Of a stretch of 64,000 nt of DNA, positions 21,415 to 30,234 are shown piece by piece. Location: the NCBI GenBank assembly GCA_963575745.1, contig CAUYUJ010000681.1:77501-141500 (forward strand), written 5' to 3'. Below the pieces are notes generated by a model. It did no database searches, had not been told where the DNA came from, and saw only the letters and a program-made list of their open reading frames with translations. A program made the position numbers and the translations under genes. The stretch comes from Prorocentrum cordatum. Lineage: Eukaryota > Sar > Dinophyceae > Prorocentrales > Prorocentraceae. Every line of letters starts with the position of its first letter. Positions within the stretch are counted from its first letter, which is position 1.

Positions 21415-21900
21415 CTACAGGCCACGGCTGCCATGGTTGGCCGTGAGGACCTCGATCTCGACAGCGGCCAGCATCGACTGCAACGCCCTGGGGGCGTCGA
21501 GCTGCGCGAGCCGCTTCTGCAGCGGGGCCGCCGCCGGCAAGCGAGCCTTGGCTGCCGTGTCAGCCAGCCTGTCCGCTGCCGCAATGCCGTGGCGGCCCTC
21601 GGCTGTCACGCCGCGAGCCGCCGCCCCATCATCGTCGAGGCGCACCTCCACCCAGCGCGCGATGACGAACCTGGTCTTGCAGTGAAGCACCAGGTGCCCC
21701 ACAAGTCCGCATGCGCCAAGTCCCACGCTGGAGCGCCCGTGCGGATTGACGCGACGCCGTTGTCCGCGAATGCGGAATCCGTGTTGACCTCTTTCGGCTG
21801 GCCCGCCTCGCTGACGGCGCGCCGAGCATGGTCAGCCCCGCGCGTCGCGCGGTTCGGGTCCGTCCACAGGCCCGCGGCGCTCGGCGCGCGTTGCACCGCG
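21415..21900 (-). pseudogene. RNase H-like domain relict of a retroelement
   Basis: Two overlapping minus frames together give the order expected of an RNase H domain. The upstream frame has VNTDSAFADNGVASIRTG and then AHADLW. The downstream frame has KTRFVIARWVEVRLDDDG and then RHGIAAADRLADTAAKARL. These match the TDS box, a tryptophan before a beta strand, and the final (G)N-x-AD box of the family. The glycine-asparagine before AD has become GIAA and at least one frameshift separates the halves, so it is inactive as read. It lies downstream, on the same strand, of the RT relict at 23.0-23.4 kb and probably belongs to the same element. Extreme GC makes exact ends uncertain. Confidence 0.5.
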
Positions 21901-22029
21901 GGCCGCTGGGCGCCCCAGCTAAAAGCACCAGCCCGCGCGCGCCAACAGCGGGTCTGCGGGGTGCTCGCACGCCCCGCCCGTCCAACCTACGGCAAGTCCC
22001 GCTGGGCCACGGCGGGCCCCGGCATCGGC

Positions 22030-23505
22030 GGCGCTGGCATTGCGCGCTGAAGCCACTGCGGCCACCGCGCCGCCAGCTGGGGGCCCTGAGGGAGGGCGCC
22101 GGAATGAGCCAACCCCAAGCGAGAATCCATCTGCCGCGAGCGCTGCGCGCTGGACGGGGGAACAACAGGAGCGGTCCCAGAGCCAGCGCCGCGGGCCCTC
22201 CCGCGCTGCATTAATATGCGGGCAAGACATTGCCGCTCGAGCACTGCGCGGAGGGCGCCGGCGGCATCGGGCGCATGCCCCCTGCTCTCCGGGCGGCGAC
22301 GGCTGCCCCGCCAGTCCACGCCCCCTGCCGCGCGAGCAAATTCGGCGCGCCTGGCCGCGACATCGCGCGCCTCGCGGCGCGCCCAGGCTGCGAGCAAAAC
22401 CGCTCGCGTGCCCCTCAGGGCCCGGCCAGCGGGCCGCCGCCCTGTTGGCGCCGACGGGGCGCCCTGCCAGCGCGCCGCGTCCGCGCCCAGCTGCGAAGCC
22501 GCCATGCTGCGCGCCGCAGCTGCGACGGGCCCCGCGGCGACGGCCGCGCCCCGCGGCGGTGGCGCCCTCCGCCTCGCGCCAAGGGTCCTCCCGGAAGCGG
22601 CCGCGCCGCAGCGCTTTGCCGCGGCGGCGCGACGCCCGCGATCGCTGCTGGGCCCAGCCAGAAGCTGGGGCCGCCGACCCCGAATGCTGCCTCCGCCGCG
22701 GCACGGAACTCGCCCTTGCAGACGGCGCGACGCCGAATGCTGCCTCCGCCGCGCCGCCGAGCGGCGCCCCGCGACGAGCTCGCGAGCAGGCGGCATCCCG
22801 CGCGCGTCGCCCGCGTGTCTGCCGCAGTGCCGGCCGCTTCCCCACGCGGGCAGCGCTGCGGGAAATCCACTGGCAAGCACCCGATCTGGGCGAACCTGTC
22901 CGCGGCCGCGAGCAAGCGGCTCGGCGCGACCGCGCGGCTGCGCCGGCGGCCTGCGGTCGCCACGATGCCGAGATCCTCGAAGCTGGCGCCGGCCCTGCTG
23001 CGCCGACAGCCGGCGCCGCGCCGCCGCCGAGCTCACGACTCACGAGCGGCACGCTCTTGCCGTGGTTGAGCTGCCAGCTCGCGGGGTGCTCGAAAGCCGC
23101 TGCCACCCGCCGCGCATCGCGGACCGACTCCGCCGTCTCGCCAGCTTCCCGCGCCGGACGCTGGCTCCATAATAACGTGGAATCGCCCACGTACATTCTG
23201 CGCCGCAGGCGGTCGTCGACGGCGCCAGCGCGCTGGTGCCAGGGCCGCGCCAGGACGCTCAACGAGAACACCGCGAGAGCACACCCAGGCAAGATGCCAC
23301 TGCCTCCGAAGGCGCCCGACGGGCCAATCGGTTTCCCGAGACGGCCCAAGACGCTTGTTTTCTGAGACCCAGAGAGCGCCCCCACAGATCCTGCGGGGCA
23401 CTCCACACGGCTGTGCCAACACCGCCTGAAGAACGCCGGGGGGTCGGTGAGCAACAGCGTCGCGACTTCCCTCAGGAAGCCGTGATGGGCTGCCCTCCAG
23501 CACCA
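22030..23505 (-). pseudogene. Degenerate reverse transcriptase
   Basis: A minus frame open from about 23490 to 21919 begins with RT-like sequence. A motif-B-like box SGILPGCALAVF (about 23301-23266) is followed, at the usual distance, by RRRMYVGDST (about 23205-23181), where YVGD stands for the catalytic Y-x-D-D. Then comes a helix-rich stretch and LNHGKS (about 23070-23053), the usual LN-x-x-K-S strand. An aspartate of motif C is replaced by glycine. Further down, RT-like phrases such as DRFAQIGCLPVDFPQR appear in another frame, so the element is frameshifted. The remainder is Ala/Arg-rich and cannot be assigned. An SL relict and a hypothetical ORF lie upstream, the RNase H relict downstream. 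Confidence 0.5.
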
Positions 23506-23590
23506 CGATCACGTCGTAGGCGAAGGCGGCGACAGGGCGCGGCTACTGCAGCGCCGCGCCACCCCGCCTCACGCCGACTCGGCTTTCGCC

Positions 23591-24175
23591 TCACGCCGAC
23601 TTTGCGGTGTCCTCGCGGGCCCGTCTAACACCGCCACACCACGGGGCGCCGCGGCCTCGCTCGGCCGCAATCCCAGCACACGCCATACCGCCGCAGCGTG
23701 CCGCGAAGCGCCGACCAGGTCGAGCTCTAGAGCGCTCTCCCGCGGCGCGGCCGCGCTCCCAGCGCACCCCCCAATGACACCGCCACGGCCAGCTCCGACA
23801 GCGCCAGCTGCCGCCGCCGCCGGCGCAGGCACCGCGGGGGCCGCCACGCCAGCCACAGCCACAGGGGCTTTCCGCCTTCCGCCTGCCGCGCCGCCGCTGC
23901 ACGTGGGGCGGCAGGGCGTCAGCCCAGCTGTCCTCGAAATCCTCGTCCTCGTCCTCCGTGGCGGTCGCGCGCACAGCGCCTCCAGGAGCCACAGCAGCAG
24001 CAGCCACCGCCAGCTCCCCAGCAGGCGCCTCGGCGCCTCCGCCCTTCCGGCCCAGGCGAGTCGCCGTCGCAGCGACCGGGGCAGCAGCCGCAGGGCCGCG
24101 AGCCTCACACCGCCGCGCCGCGAGCCGCGCGCGCCGCCGCTGGAGGCGGGCGCGCTTCGCGCCGTCGATCTCCAT
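23591..24175 (-). CDS. Hypothetical Ala/Arg-rich protein with acidic patch
   Basis: A 194-codon frame starts at an ATG (MEIDGAKRARLQRRR). It has a basic, alanine-rich N-terminus, then the acidic patch TEDEDEDFEDSWADALPPHV (about residues 73-92). It continues in Gly/Arg/Cys-rich sequence whose reading may be composition-driven. No family is recognised. About 240 bases upstream on the same strand lies the spliced-leader relict, which would make this the first long frame of the retroposed transcript; a 66-codon ATG frame begins nearer the leader at 24376. It may be the N-terminal part of the retroelement whose RT relict follows. Confidence 0.35.
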   Translation of the reverse strand: MEIDGAKRARLQRRRARLAARRCEARGPAAAAPVAATATRLGRKGGGAEAPAGELAVAAAAVAPGGAVRATATEDEDEDFEDSWADALPPHVQRRRGRRKAESPCGCGWRGGPRGACAGGGGSWRCRSWPWRCHWGVRWERGRAAGERSRARPGRRFAARCGGMACAGIAAERGRGAPWCGGVRRAREDTAKSA

Positions 24176-24412
24176 TCACACCGCCCATGCCGTCGTCAGC
24201 AGCGGCCGCGGGCGGATCGGGCGGGCCAGCGCTCGCGAAGAGCACGGCCGACACGGCCGAGCGAGCCACCGCCGCCACCGTCCGCCGAGGCGCGTTCGCC
24301 TGCACAGCTGCGCGAACTGCCACCTCCACAAGGCACGCAGCATCGAGTACAGCACGAGCCCTGTGGGCCTCGACATGGCGCCCGCGGGGAGCGCGCCAAG
24401 GCAGTGCGATCG

Positions 24413-24434
24413 CTTGAGCCAAAATTGCTACGGT
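24413..24434 (-). other. Dinoflagellate spliced-leader (DinoSL) relict
   Basis: The minus strand reads ACCGTAGC, then AATTTTGGCTCAAG. It matches the conserved 22-nt dinoflagellate leader (DCCGTAGCCATTTTGGCTCAAG) at 21 of 22 positions; the one change is C to A at position 9. The leader is normally added to mRNA by trans-splicing. A copy joined in the genome to downstream sequence marks retroposition of a mature mRNA. It points into the minus-strand region holding the hypothetical ORF and the RT relict. Confidence 0.85.
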
Positions 24435-24548
24435 CCAAGACGGCCCAAGAGGCCCCAAGAGGCCCCCAAGAGGCCCCAAGGGGCCCCCAACAGGCCCCCC
24501 AGGAGGCTCCCAGGAGGTCCCCAGGTGGCCCTAAGAAGGCCCCAAGAA
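24435..24548. repeat. CCCAAGAGGCC minisatellite, short block
   Basis: Starts directly at the end of the leader relict and shows the same unit as at 2 kb and 14-15 kb. Confidence 0.85.
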
Positions 24549-24552
24549 GCAT

Positions 24553-24805
24553 TTCTCCTCCTCGTTCTCATTTTCTCCATCACCTCGTCCTCGTCATCCT
24601 CCTCCTCCTTCTCCTCCTCCTCCTCCGCCTCCTCCTCCTCCTCACTCCCTCATCCTCCTCCTCCTCCTCCTCCTCCTCCTCCTCCTCCTCCTCCGCCTCT
24701 TCCTCCTCCTCCTCCTCGCCCTCCTCCTCTCCTCCTCCTCCTCCTCCTCCTCCTCCTCCTCCTCCGCCTTGTCCTCCTCCTCTTCCTCGTCCTTCTCCCT
24801 ACCAC
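24553..24805. repeat. (CCT)n tract
   Basis: About 250 bp of CCT-dominated pyrimidine tract. Confidence 0.9.
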
Positions 24806-25079
24806 GCGGACGAAGATGATGTTGGGATCACCGTTCTCAGAATTCAGACCACTCGCTAAACTGCCGCGGGGTGTGAACTCGACCTCCTTCCTACCGCACG
24901 GAATAAAATAAGTTCGAGTTCACGACCCGTCCTTATCGTAAAACGTGTTGGAATTGCGATATTCCTACACTGTGTATCCTTCCTGCTTCGCTGTTGCACT
25001 GTCACGGTGGCGGGGTTTGCCGCAGGCAGCTGGAAACTCTTACATACAAGCTGTTAGTATCGGGAAACAAGGATCGAGG

Positions 25080-25265
25080 GATCCTTTCTCCAGGTTCCGG
25101 CCGCAGCAGCTGCCGCATGAGCTCCTCCGCCTCCGCGGGCATCGCGCCCTCGGGCCACTCCGCGACGTCCGCGTCCAAGATACGGCTGAGGTTGGTCTTC
25201 CCACCCTCCGCGAAGGGGGCCCTCCCGAGGAGCATCTCGTACAGCAACACGCCCATGGCCCAATT
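25080..25265 (-). CDS. Kinase exon 4 (C-lobe)
   Basis: Codes residues 190-251, [20 protein letters not shown] to [13 protein letters not shown]. The frame continues to a stop at 25002, but that tail does not resemble the expected end with a HPW motif. The exon 3' border is approximate. Confidence 0.75.
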
Positions 25266-28200
25266 GTCCTGCGGATCTGCTCGCCCGAAACGGGTGCGGA
25301 AAATTGGCACGATACTCAACAGCAAACGTTTTGGAAAACCAACAGCGGCCGCTGTCGGGCAGGCGATCTTTCGCCTCAGACGGACAACGTCCGCGGCGAC
25401 TCCGACATCGAACCATGTTCAACATTGACTGCTCGTGCACCTTGGTTCCGTATTTCTTTCGGTCCACCCGGGTGGAGGAGAGCCCGTCAGACCCGGGCGT
25501 CGCGAGAAAAGTCGTGACGGCGACTCCCTTTGCCTGACTCCACGGCGACAGGAACAACGGTACCAAGAAGGCTTCGGCGATGTGGGCGCGATGCGATCGC
25601 CATAGTGTGCCCGCGAGCACCAGCATGCGTGTGGGGGGGGGACGCGCGATCGCTACCGTTACCCAGGGGGGGCCCGTGTAACGACCCCTACGCGCCAGTG
25701 GATAATAAAAACAATCTCGTCACGAGACCGATCGTGACGGCTGGCTTCTTTTACCGAATCCAGGGCCGGTGAGCTTTCACGACCAAACCTATTCGCACCC
25801 ATTCCTCCGCGTCCTGGACACAAAGGCGGATCCCCATGGATATGCGATCCCATGGATGCTTCCTGAGCCGGACGTCCGCACGACAGCTTGCCCTGTGTCC
25901 GTGGGGTCGCGGCCAGGGAAGTTTGAAACTGGACCTCTGGTGAGATTGCGTTGTAACCCTCTGGCGCGTAACAATCGCTACCCGGGCCGGGCCCCGAGGT
26001 TAACGGCAACGATCGTGTGAAGGGGGGGGGGGGCTGGACCCCCCCACACATGTGGGCGTTCGCGGGCATACGATGGCGATCGCAGCGCACCCCCCGCCCC
26101 GATTTGCCGCACCCCGCCCGAGCGTTACTCTGCTACCCAGAGCCTCCAGCAAAATCCCCCTGGGGGAACGACCGTTACCGGAGGCCCCTTCCGGGCCCTC
26201 CGCCATGGAGGCAGAAGCAGCAGAAGGGTGAAGTCAGCAAGGGGAGAACCTAAGTGTAACCAGCCTCGAGCTCGTCCCTACCCTAAAGACTGACAGGCCC
26301 GAGGCGATGACAAACATGGATGTGCCCTCAGAAACTCGGGGAATCCTTACGGTCGGCGCCGAAACGCGGTGATGCCAATCAAACTGATGGGGACATGCTC
26401 CACGCTGATAAAAATACGCAGGGATTGACGACCTTATCACGATGCGCCCTGAGCAAGGCGCCCCCAAGACCGAGCGAGAATCTCTGCAGGGGCACAACGG
26501 CCAAAGAAGGCAGGAAACCCGCGGTACCCTCGCAGATCGGTCCGCTGCGTATCTTCTAGCCTCAAGTCGCCACTCGACAGCGGCTCTAGTCACGCGTGGC
26601 CGACTCGAGCAGGACACGCGATGATCCAACTCTGTGTGATGTGTTTCTCGACGGCGGGCCCAGGGGGGAAGGCAGAAGGGCCCGTCCTTCTCAGAAGGCG
26701 GCGGGGCTTCTCAGAATCCTTCGCCTCCTCTAAGAAGTCTTCCAAGCCTTCTGTGAAGACAAAGACGGCTTCTCATAAGGTGCGAGGGCTTCTGAGAAGG
26801 CCCGCCGCCTTCTGAGAAGGCCTGCCGCCACTCGCTTCCCCCCAGGGCCATCGCCTCCGAGCCTATACATGAGGGTAGCTATGAAGAGAAGCCCCGTTTC
26901 GAGGGGGAGGGGTCCCAGCCTCGCGGGTGCATTTCGGATTCTGGCGTCCACGGTGCAGTCGTGCGGGTCGTTCTTGATCATCTCGGGGGGCAGGTAGTCC
27001 AGCGTGCCGCAGAAGGTCTGGCGCGTCTCGCCGACTCCAGCGGTCTGCGCGCACCAGCCGAAATCGGCAAGCTTCGCGACGGTGCCACACATTAAGATGT
27101 TCTCGGGCTTCACATCTCGATGACAGAAGAAGAAACAGCTGCACAAACAGAAGCCCTCGAACCTCCGCGCGGAGTTCTCGGATCGGCGCTGGACGCCCCC
27201 TCCCCGAAGCGTGGAGCGGACCAGGGGCTGCGCCGAAGCGCCGCCAGGGGGGCTCAGCGCCGATACCAACAGTGGACGCGGGGTCCGAAAGTTCAAGTGT
27301 GTGCCACTTTTCTTCTTCAGAGATGAATCAGGCCCATGTGGTGCAAGTGGTCGAGGGCGCTGGCGATCCCGGCAAAGACGGGGGCCGCCTTTTTAGAAGT
27401 GAGGCGCCCGTTCCTCCGCATCACCGTGAACAGCGATCCGCCATCCGCGTATTCCAGCAGCAGCTGGAAGCTCTCGCTGACCTCGAAGCACCGGTAGAGT
27501 TTGAGAATGTTGGGACGGTCAGAAGGTAATCCGGGACCCTGGCCCTGGCCTGGAAAGGCTTCGGGTTGCGCACAGACAGTTCCTAAGGTAGGTAGCCCCG
27601 TAGCCCCGTCTGGCGGGGTGACCGAGGAACCAGCAATGACACAAACGTCAACTTTCGGAGGTCCGCGCGAGTTTCCTGGATGGGCGCTGCAGCCCCCTCC
27701 CTGGCGCGCGGAGCGTGCCAGGGGGGGCCCGGCGCCAGAGGCGCCGCCAGGGAGGGCCCGGTGCCGATCCGAGAAATCCGCGCAGCGCTCCGAAGGTTTC
27801 TGTTTCTGCAGCTGTCGTGCTCTTCGAGCCCTGGGAGCCTGGGGGAACCACGGGGAGACCTCTGATGGGCCGACTTTCCATCACCGCCATAGGTAGGAGA
27901 GGGAGGAGGAGGAGGAGGAGGAGGAGGAGGAGGAAGAGGAGGAGGAGGAGGAGGAGGAGGAGGAGGAAAAGGAAGGCCTCCCCATCCTCCCTTCTCCCCC
28001 GACCTACCTATGGCAGTGGTGGTGAAAAAATTGGACCATCGACCTCGGCCCGTGGCCGTTGCCTCCTGGCCTCAGCAGGCCCCCCGAGTAGCCCAAGGTG
28101 GTCTCGACACCCCGCCCCTGGGACGCGGGGTGGGAGCGGAGCGCCCTAGTGGCGCCGCCAGAGGCGGCGCCAATGTGTTGAGACCGCCCCGGACTACTCG

Positions 28201-28573
28201 GGTGGCCTGTCGAGGCCAGCCGGGACTGCCTGGGGCCCTGGGGGGGCTGTCTGTGCGCAGCCCTAAGCCTTAGCGCCATGGCCTCGGCATTTTTGAGGCA
28301 GCTCGAATAGTTAAGTGGCGTAAAGGGATTTTCCGAACGCAGGTCAGACCAAGCCCCGGACTGACTCCTGAGATGGTCCAGCGTCATCTGCGTCTGGACC
28401 TCCCTGTGGAGGTACTCCTCCATTCGATGCTCGACTATCTTTTCCCGGGGGACGATTTTCATAGCGTACACGGTTCCAGAAGGCTTGTGCACCGCGCGCT
28501 GTACAGTCCCGAACGAGCCACCCCCAATATTGACACCGTCTTTGGCAAAATCGGTGAGTTCAGCGGACTCCAT
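25080..28573 (-). CDS. Aurora-like serine/threonine protein kinase, four recognised exons
   Basis: Four minus-strand segments (28372-28573, 27322-27513, 26946-27118, 25080-25265) join in phase to a 251-residue kinase domain. It has the glycine loop GGGSFGTV (17-24), YAMK lysine (K39), HREV glutamate (E58), RDVKPEN (catalytic D133, N138), ADFGW (D150), an activation-loop threonine in [16 protein letters not shown] (T166) and [24 protein letters not shown] and [12 protein letters not shown] are characteristic of Aurora kinases, which phosphorylate chromosomal and spindle proteins in mitosis. The start is the ATG of MESAELTDF; an earlier exon is possible. The domain stops at [11 protein letters not shown], some 15-20 residues before the usual end, and I could not find the last exon. 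Introns lack GT-AG borders and are described separately. Confidence 0.8.
25570..25711 (+). repeat. GGTAACG hairpin family, copy a (partial)
   Basis: Matches the family core: GCGATCGCCATAGTGTGCCCGCGAGCACCAGCA, then TACCGTTACCC, GTGTAACGACCCCTACGCGCCAGTGGATAATAAAAACAA. The 5' part is missing. Inside kinase intron 3. Confidence 0.75.
25960..26190 (-). repeat. GGTAACG hairpin family, copy b
   Basis: Reverse orientation: GTAACGCTCGGGCGGGGTG, TGCGCTGCGATCGCCAT, CGATCGTTGCCGTTAACC and TTACGCGCCAGAGGGT in order. Inside kinase intron 3, 250 bp from copy a and opposite to it. Confidence 0.75.
26200..26640. other. No recognisable gene (intron 3)
   Basis: Mixed sequence with no domain in any frame. Confidence 0.4.
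26685..26830. repeat. Cluster of CCTTCTCAGAAGG palindromes
   Basis: At least five copies of CTTCTCAGAA(G) or CTTCTGAGAAGG, each able to pair with itself or its neighbours. The core resembles both the TCAGAAG intron termini and the CTTCTCAGCC element in the EEP-fold gene; any relationship is a guess. Confidence 0.75.
26946..27118 (-). CDS. Kinase exon 3 (catalytic and activation segments)
   Basis: Codes residues 132-189, from RDVKPEN through ADFGW and [12 protein letters not shown] to HDCTVD. It ends at a codon boundary in GTGGAC. This exon holds the strongest Aurora signature. Confidence 0.85.
27123..27321 (-). mobile_element. Intron 2: 199-bp insert with terminal inverted repeats and CATC duplication
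   Basis: On the plus strand the insert begins ACAGAAGAAGAAACAGCTGC, and the reverse complement of its other end is TCTGAAGAAGAAAAGTGGC; 10 bp (GAAGAAGAAA) are identical. It is flanked by the 4-bp repeat CATC (minus strand). Removing it with one CATC joins GLIH to RDVKPEN in frame across the kinase catalytic loop. No GT-AG option exists within the repeat. Its interior is a palindrome-like GC-rich sequence, and a relative lies in intron 1. Confidence 0.8.
27322..27513 (-). CDS. Kinase exon 2 (hinge and N-terminal C-lobe)
   Basis: Codes residues 68-131, [12 protein letters not shown] through the hinge [11 protein letters not shown] to HHMGLIH. It begins and ends inside split codons (both phase 1) that are restored exactly when the flanking inserts are removed. 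Confidence 0.85.
27904..27972. repeat. (GGA)n tract
   Basis: About 65 bp of GGA triplets inside kinase intron 1. Confidence 0.95.
28060..28280 (+). repeat. Dispersed element family B, copy 2
   Basis: Aligns to 10810-11105 by shared landmarks (GGTCTCGACACC, GCGGAGCGCCC, TTGAGACCGCCCCGG, GAGGCCAGCC, GCGCAGCCCTAAGCC). The middle GGCGCCGCCAGAGGCGGCGCC is a near-perfect palindrome. Nested in kinase intron 1. Confidence 0.65.
28372..28573 (-). CDS. Kinase exon 1 (N-lobe)
   Basis: Codes residues 1-67 from the ATG to TQMTLDH plus one base. It carries the ATP-binding glycine loop, the invariant lysine and the alpha-C glutamate. The exon ends CCATC at the border of the intron-1 element. Confidence 0.8.
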
Positions 28574-29240
28574 CGGCAGAAATCCAGCACCTCGACACTG
28601 CCACGGCTGCCACGGGGAGGCGTCGCAGCGGGTCCAATGTGCACACGCTCGCAATGTGCGAGCGCTCCAGACTGGTGGTGCGGATCTGGCATGTGCTGCT
28701 CTTACGGAGCAGGCTTCAACATGTGCGCTACTCCCTCGGGCCAGAACGGCACAGGGAGCAAAGGGGCGCAGATGGTGGTGGTGATCATCGGGAGGGACAC
28801 TGGCACAGCGACGGTGCTGACACGACCTCAGGCAGAGCGAGGGCAGACCACTGCGTTTGTCTTGACTTCGCTGGGCTGGTCGCCTCCTGTCTGCAGCTGA
28901 GGGGGCGCAAATGGCAGACGAAAGTGGTAGGCACAACATGATCCAGATCTGCTCTGCAGCGAGGAATAATCCCTCCTCCCTTGCCTCCCTCTCCTCCCTC
29001 GCATCCTCCCTCTCTCCTCTCTTCTCTTCTCCCGCGTCCATCCTGCCTCATGCCTTTACCCTCCACGCCCCCCCTTGCCACTCTTCCCTACCTCCTCCCC
29101 CCATCCTCCCTTTTCGGTTCTGGATCCTCCATTTTCTCGCTTATCACTCCTCACTCACCCCTCGACCTCCTCCCTCAACCCTCCTCCAGATTACTTATGC
29201 CTGTTACCCGCCATCGTACCTTCATCCCTCCCTCCGTCAT
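28574..29240. other. No further gene recognised
   Basis: The region upstream of the kinase ATG may hold its 5' untranslated region. From about 28.97 kb the sequence is pyrimidine-rich (CCTCCCT). No promoter element can be named. Confidence 0.4.
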
Positions 29241-29246
29241 CCCACT

Positions 29247-29327
29247 ACCTCCTCCTCCTCCTCCTCCTCCTCCTCCTCTTCCTCCTTCTCCTCCTCCTCC
29301 CCTCCTCATCATCATCACCACCACTAC

Positions 29328-29392
<65 letters not shown>

Positions 29393-29433
29393 CCATCATC
29401 ATCATCATTAGCAGCAGAAGCATAATCATCATC

Positions 29434-29467
<34 letters not shown>

Positions 29468-29474
29468 TCACCAC

Positions 29475-29505
<31 letters not shown>

Positions 29506-30232
29506 GCATCATCATCAGCATCATCATCATATGTATCATCATCCATATCATCAGCAACATCATCATAACAATCAACATCATCATCATCCTCATCCGCAAC
29601 ATCATCATCATCATCATCAGCAACCTCATCTCCATCCTCATCATCCTCAACATCATCAGCAACCTCATCTCCATCCTCATGCGCATGAGTATCATCATCA
29701 TCAGCATCATTAGCATCACCAACATCATCATCAACATCATCATCATCATCATCATCATCATCACCATCGCCATCACCATCACGATCGTCACCATCGTCAC
29801 CATCGTCGCCACCACTGACAGCATCATCACAATCGTCATCATTGTCACCATCATCAGCAACACTCCAATCATCAGTATCATCATCGTCACCATCCTAATC
29901 ATCATGATCACGAGCATGATCATGATCATCATCACCATCATCATCAACATCAGCATACTCATCATCATCATCATCACCATTATCACTATCAACACCACAA
30001 AAAACATCATCTTCAACAACAGTATGATCATCATGACCCTCGTCGTCATCACCATCAGCTGCAACAACACCAACATCATTATCCGCATCACTATCATCGT
30101 TATCGTCATCGGCATAAACATCAGCATCGTCATCACCATCGTCATAATCATCATCATCATCATCATCAGCATCATCATGGTCGTCGCCATCAGCATCAAC
30201 ATCATCTCCTCCTCCTCCACCTCCTCTTCTTC
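29247..30232. repeat. Long (ATC)n tract with CCT ends
   Basis: A CCT run (29247-29310) leads into about 0.9 kb of ATC/CAT triplets interspersed with ACC, AGC and GTC variants; a CCT run closes it. Plus frames give poly-Ile, Ser or His; minus frames give poly-Met or Asp. None is called. Confidence 0.95.
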
Positions 30233-30234
30233 CT

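Larger units (their letters stand above)
25270..26945 (-). mobile_element. Intron 3: 1.68-kb insert flanked by GGAC
   Basis: The exons on either side join in frame as TVD-NWAMGV when one of the two flanking GGAC copies is removed, so the border logic is the same as for introns 1 and 2. I see no convincing terminal inverted repeat. It holds two copies of the GGTAACG hairpin family and a cluster of CTTCTCAGAAGG palindromes, so it has probably grown by later insertions. Confidence 0.55.
27519..28371 (-). mobile_element. Intron 1: insert with terminal inverted repeats and 5-bp target duplication
   Basis: The 853-bp insert begins (minus strand) TCAGGAGTCAGTCCGGGGC and ends so that its reverse complement starts TCAGAAGGTAATCCGGGAC, an imperfect terminal inverted repeat of about 25 bp. 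It is flanked by CCATC and CCGTC. Removing the insert with one flanking copy joins the exons in frame as ...LDH-PNILKLY, exactly as the kinase family requires. There is no GT-AG. It carries nested copies of element family B (28060-28280), a family-A relative (about 27612-27835) and a GGA tract. Confidence 0.75.

Noticed and set aside
25270-26945. Terminal inverted repeat for kinase intron 3
   Set aside because: Ends (TGCGGATCTG and GCCAGAATCC) do not pair convincingly; only the GGAC flanks support insertion.
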